Below are positions 61,004 through 64,000 of a stretch of 64,000 nucleotides of DNA, in pieces. Origin of the DNA: Artocarpus heterophyllus (lineage: Eukaryota > Streptophyta > Magnoliopsida > Rosales > Moraceae); assembly GCA_025403435.1 (NCBI GenBank), contig CM046345.1, positions 13,149,930 to 13,213,929 of the forward strand. The letters are read 5' to 3'. The notes beneath the pieces were generated by a model that was not told the origin of the DNA, searched no databases, and was given only the letters and a program-made list of their open reading frames with translations. Both the position numbers and the translations under genes were made by a program. Each line of letters begins with the position of its first letter. Position 1 is the stretch's first letter.

Positions 61004-61008
61004 GGCGA

Positions 61009-61325
61009 GGGGCGGGTGTGGGGTGGGGGGGCTGGGCGAGGGGGGTAAGGGGGACTGAGGGAGGCGGGTGGGGGGGGGGGGGGGGGGGGTTGGGCACTCG
61101 ACGGGGAAGATGGGGGTAGGGGGTGGGGGGGTTGGGAGAGGGGGAAGAGGGGAGTAGGGGGGGCTAGGCCCTCGAGGGGGAAGAAGGGGGTGGGGGGGGG
61201 GGAGGGTTGGGCGAAGGGGGAAGAGGGGGGTGGGGGGTTGGCGAGGGGGGGTTGGGGGTGCTGGGCGAGGGGGTAGAGGGGGGTTGGGTGAGGGGGAAGA
61301 GGAGAGAGAGGGAGGGGGAGGTTAC
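61009..61325. repeat. G-rich low-complexity tract
   Basis: About 320 bp dominated by runs of G, including about 20 consecutive G near 61070-61090. It continues the GGGCGAGGGGCGGG seen just left of the gypsy insertion (50101-50112), so the gypsy element landed at its edge. A Pro-rich ORF on the complementary strand is a composition artefact. Confidence 0.85.
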
Positions 61326-61537
61326 CAGTGGTGGAGGTGAGGGCGGCCTGGTGGGGGTGTTGACGTGTGGTGGAGGTGATGCTGGCGCGGTGGAGGCAAT
61401 TTTAGAGAGAGAAAGAGAGGTTTTATAGAGATAGAAGGAGGGATTTGAGAGAGGAGAGTGAGGCATATTAGGAACCTTGGGCGCGCATAGATATAGGTGG
61501 ATGGCGCGAATTTCAAAAATTTGAAGAATCCATCTTT
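61326..61537. other. CACTA interior between the G-rich tract and the inner hairpin block
   Basis: GA-rich and GC-rich sequence (GAGAGAGAAAGAGAGG near 61405). The minus strand resembles a CT-rich 5' leader, but no gene follows. Confidence 0.35.
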
Positions 61538-61865
61538 CACGACCGTTTTATCAAAAAACAGTCGTGGAAGGCTGGTCTTTTATGACTGTTTTTTGAAAAC
61601 CGTCGTGGAAGACTGACTGGGTCTTCCATGACTGTTTTTCAAAAAACAGTCATGGAAGCCTTCCACGACTGTTTTTTGAAAAACCGTCGTTGAAGATCTG
61701 TCTTCCACAACGTTTTTCACAAAAAGGTCGTGGAACAATAATTCTTCAAAATTTTGAATTTTTTGAAAACAGTCGTGGAATCTATATATTCCACAACGGT
61801 TTTTGAAAAAAACCATCGTCGAAGATACTTTTACACGGTGATTTTTGCAAAAGCCGTCGTAAAAA
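61538..61865. repeat. Inner block of CACGACGG-type subterminal repeats
   Basis: Repeated CCACGACTGTTTTTTGAA and AAACCGTCGTGGAA units in opposite orientations, more diverged than those at the element ends. The block lies about 1.2 kb inside the right end and separates the TNPD fragment from the rest of the element. Confidence 0.75.
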
Positions 61866-61879
61866 ATTTGTAATAAACA

Positions 61880-62254
61880 TTTGCTACACATGATAATATT
61901 CAAATAAATCCGGATGGTGCACAAAGTGTTCTTCTAAATCATTGACCATATCAACCATATTGTCTTGATCATCCATATTATCCTCCACAATAGCTTGCTT
62001 TTCTTTACTTAGTAAAGTTGGATTGAAATTAGACTCGCCATGAAAATGCCACGTTTGATAACTACTTATAATTATATTTCAAAATAAATGTCCTCTAACA
62101 ATTGGAATTGGATGCAATCTATGGTTTCCACATTGAACACAAGGACACCAAATTTTATCACCATTGGCATGACTTTTGGCAAAATTCAAGAACTCTTCCA
62201 CACCATTCACATACTCTCTAGACAATCAAAAATCCCACATCCATTCCTATCCAT
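61880..62254 (-). pseudogene. TNPD transposase N-terminus (Transpos_assoc domain), truncated
   Basis: From the ATG at 62254 (MDRNGCGIFDCL), a frameshift leads to REYVNGVEEFLNFAKSHANG, then KIWCPCVQCGNHRLHPI and, after a TGA, SYQTWHFHGE. This is the transposase-associated domain (Pfam Transpos_assoc) at the start of CACTA TNPD-type transposases, with its CPC..CGN zinc-like cluster. The catalytic DDE domain that should follow is missing: the frame runs into the inner hairpin block at 61865. Confidence 0.75.
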
Positions 62255-62689
62255 TTTGCAATACCTAAATCGAAATAATAAATAGGAAATATTAAATTAA
62301 AATTAATTTCACAATCTATATATATATATACCCACCTATATATATTAATTAATCATAAAACGAAAACACCACTACCGACAACGGTCATAAATTATACATA
62401 CTCATTATAAAACAAAGAAATCATACCCATGATCCACAATACAAATTTCACAAAATAAACAAAAAAATCAACAACTATTTATCAATTTCGGATTAATTAT
62501 ACAACACAATCAACAACAATTTATCAATTTATAACAAAAACTTACAATTTGGGCTGAGATTAAGTAGTGTGAAGGCGGAGAGGGACGACGGCAGCTGATT
62601 CGGACCCGTCTGTGTCTGTATTTGAGAAGCAAGTTTTTGAATTATGTCTGAATGTTGATGTGGAAAAGGGGTTTTAAAGTAAGATACTA
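62255..62689. other. Right interior of the CACTA element
   Basis: AT-rich; would be the promoter and leader of the TNPD fragment (minus strand). TA run at about 62318-62330. No gene seen. Confidence 0.4.
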
Positions 62690-62965
62690 CGACGGTTTTG
62701 TTAAAAAGCAGTTGTGGAATACTGGAGCTACCACAACGGTTTTTTAAATAACCGTCGTGGAAGGGGGAGCTACCATGACGGTTTTTTGAAAAACCGTCGT
62801 GTAAGAGGGCGATTCCACGATGGTTTTTTAAAAAACCGTCGTGGAAGAGGGGGGGTTTCCACGACGGTTTTTTGAAAAATCGTCGTGGAAACCCCCCCTC
62901 TTCCACGACGGTTTTTTAAAAAACCATCATGGTAGCTCCCACCCCCTTCCACGACGATCTTCGTT
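62690..62965. repeat. Right subterminal CACTA repeats
   Basis: Head-to-head CCACGACGGTTTTTTGAAAA and complement units forming long stems, the counterpart of 46436-46792. Confidence 0.85.
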
Positions 62966-63068
62966 TTCACGGGCGTAACTCGCCGCGCTTTTCTCGCGGT
63001 ATTACGACTGATTTTAGAAAACGGTCGTTAAATAAGGGTCGTTTAATCCAAAATTTATAGTAGTGACA

Positions 63069-64000
63069 GTTATATAAAACTAGATAGACCAGCGACGTGA
63101 GTGTAATTTCCTCTTTTAAACAACAATAAACTAATAATAATGATGATGGCAATGAAATATGATGATAATAACGATAAATATTTGACATTAGGACTTGTAA
63201 ACGAGGAAAAAAAAAAGTAAAACGTTGAACGGCCATTACTCTTCAAGTTATGTGAAATTGTAATATGTTTCAATTAAACAAGTATGATTATAATATGATC
63301 TAAACAATTAATAATTTTGTCTTATATATATTTTTAAGGTACAATTCAAAATAGATATTCATTAAATTTTATATATACATAGTAGTATAGTGTGTTTTAT
63401 AAAGTTCAGAGTTTTTAGGGCATTCGCTTTCTGAGCATTTCTTTTTAATTTGTTTTCTTTTTCTTTTACAATGTAGCCCTTAATTTTATTTTTTTTTTTT
63501 GTGGCAATTGAGTTTTCAAACTTCTCTAAACTTAATTAGGTATAAAAATTAAGTTTCTAATCACAAACACCGTCAAAATTAAGATGAAAAATAATTTTTG
63601 CTCATGTGACCCATTTAGAGGGTCAAAGACAAAATTTCAATCATTACAACAATTAAAGTATATGTATAGGCTGACAAAATAGTTAAAGAAATCATTAACA
63701 ATAACTTTCTTTTCTTTTTTTGGGTGTGAAATTTAGAAAAAATGACTCTTGTTAGAAACAAATGAGGTACATAGGTCCTCTACATGGGTCATGTATGTGA
63801 CATGTGATCGTTTTCCATCCACCAAGTTTGTGATTAGGGACTTAATGATGGAATTTAAACTTATTAAAGACTTCGGCTTCTATTTTAAAATGTCAACTGT
63901 TAAGCATAGGAGAGATCTAAATCCTTGAAAATTGATGTTTGTTGTCATATTTTAACAATTATTTTGTTTAGCAAACCGGTACAAACTCATTAGTTTAAAT
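63069..64000. other. Intergenic DNA right of the CACTA element
   Basis: AT-rich; no gene or element termini recognised. T runs near 63488-63501. Confidence 0.45.

Larger units (their letters stand above)
50113..61008 (+). mobile_element. Ty3/gypsy retrotransposon, chromovirus (Tekay/Del-like), degenerate
   Basis: The element is 50118-61003 with GGCGA on both sides (50113-50117, 61004-61008). LTRs start TGTAACACCC and end TTTCA. The interior encodes gag with zinc knuckle, protease, RT, RNase H and integrase, and a C-terminal block like a chromodomain (VEEATWEREDDMRATY), as in Tekay/Del chromoviruses. It has many stops and at least three frameshifts. The LTRs differ by scattered substitutions and by a deletion/insertion, so this copy is older than the one at 20121. 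Confidence 0.92.
46412..63068. mobile_element. CACTA (En/Spm) transposon, interrupted by a Ty3/gypsy element
   Basis: The left end at 46415 reads CACTACTACAAACTATGGAT; the reverse complement of the right end (63065) reads CACTACTATAAATTTTGGAT. Both are flanked by ACA (46412-46414 and 63066-63068), the 3-bp target duplication expected for CACTA elements. Hairpin-rich subterminal repeats lie at both ends. Without the nested gypsy element it is about 5.8 kb. It holds remnants of two minus-strand genes: an accessory gene (47287-49597) and the N-terminus of a TNPD transposase (61880-62254). The DDE catalytic part is absent, so the element is non-autonomous. Confidence 0.9.

Noticed and set aside
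61164..61466. Proline-rich 100-codon ORF on the minus strand
   Set aside because: It is the complement of the G-rich tract; low complexity, not a gene.
1..64000. CRISPR array, bacterial operons or prophage
   Set aside because: The window is plant nuclear DNA; repeats seen are transposon ends, LTRs and microsatellites.

Overview
This window is nuclear DNA of a eudicot plant. Coding stretches are split by GT-AG introns, intergenic DNA is AT-rich, and the recognisable genes are plant-specific: a DUF863 gene, an LRR receptor kinase, a plant dCTP pyrophosphatase and plant Ty3/gypsy, CACTA and LINE elements. I cannot name the species.

Host genes are few. From left to right they are: the first coding exon of a DUF863-type gene (minus strand, running off the left edge); a small two-exon MazG-fold dCTP pyrophosphatase (30312-30822, minus); a multi-finger C2H2/U1-type zinc-finger gene broken by two in-frame stop codons (34791-36338, minus); and an intact LRR-X-type receptor kinase closely resembling Arabidopsis At1g74360/NILR1 (37680-41303, minus). 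The rest is intergenic DNA with MITEs, a decayed solo LTR (4334-6187), LINE fragments (about 11760-12470 and 15676-16320) and a GC-rich retroposon-like block (16427-17811).

The most interesting object is an 8.2 kb LTR element at 20121-28309, oriented on the minus strand. Its LTRs are about 1965 bp and look identical by eye except for one TA dinucleotide. It has a perfect 5-bp target duplication (GTTAT), a primer-binding site and a polypurine tract, but no recognisable gag or pol. In their place, in the element's sense direction, are two intact ORFs. One is a 173-aa basic protein with a four-Cys cluster that resembles in layout the nucleic-acid-binding proteins of plant flexi-like RNA viruses. 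The other is an intronless 216-aa protein of the LOG (cytokinin-activating phosphoribohydrolase) family, in which the catalytic arginine position is Asn. This looks like a young non-autonomous retrotransposon that has acquired a host-type hormone gene and perhaps a virus-type gene.

The right quarter is a nested transposon. A CACTA element (46415-63065, TSD ACA) has hairpin-rich subterminal repeats. It carries remnants of an accessory gene with transposase-associated, DUF8039-like and Ulp1-like parts, plus the N-terminus of a TNPD-type transposase. A degenerate chromovirus-like Ty3/gypsy element (50118-61003, TSD GGCGA) is inserted inside it. Nearly all premature stops in the gypsy element can be read as C-to-T or G-to-A changes, as expected for a methylated, silenced copy.
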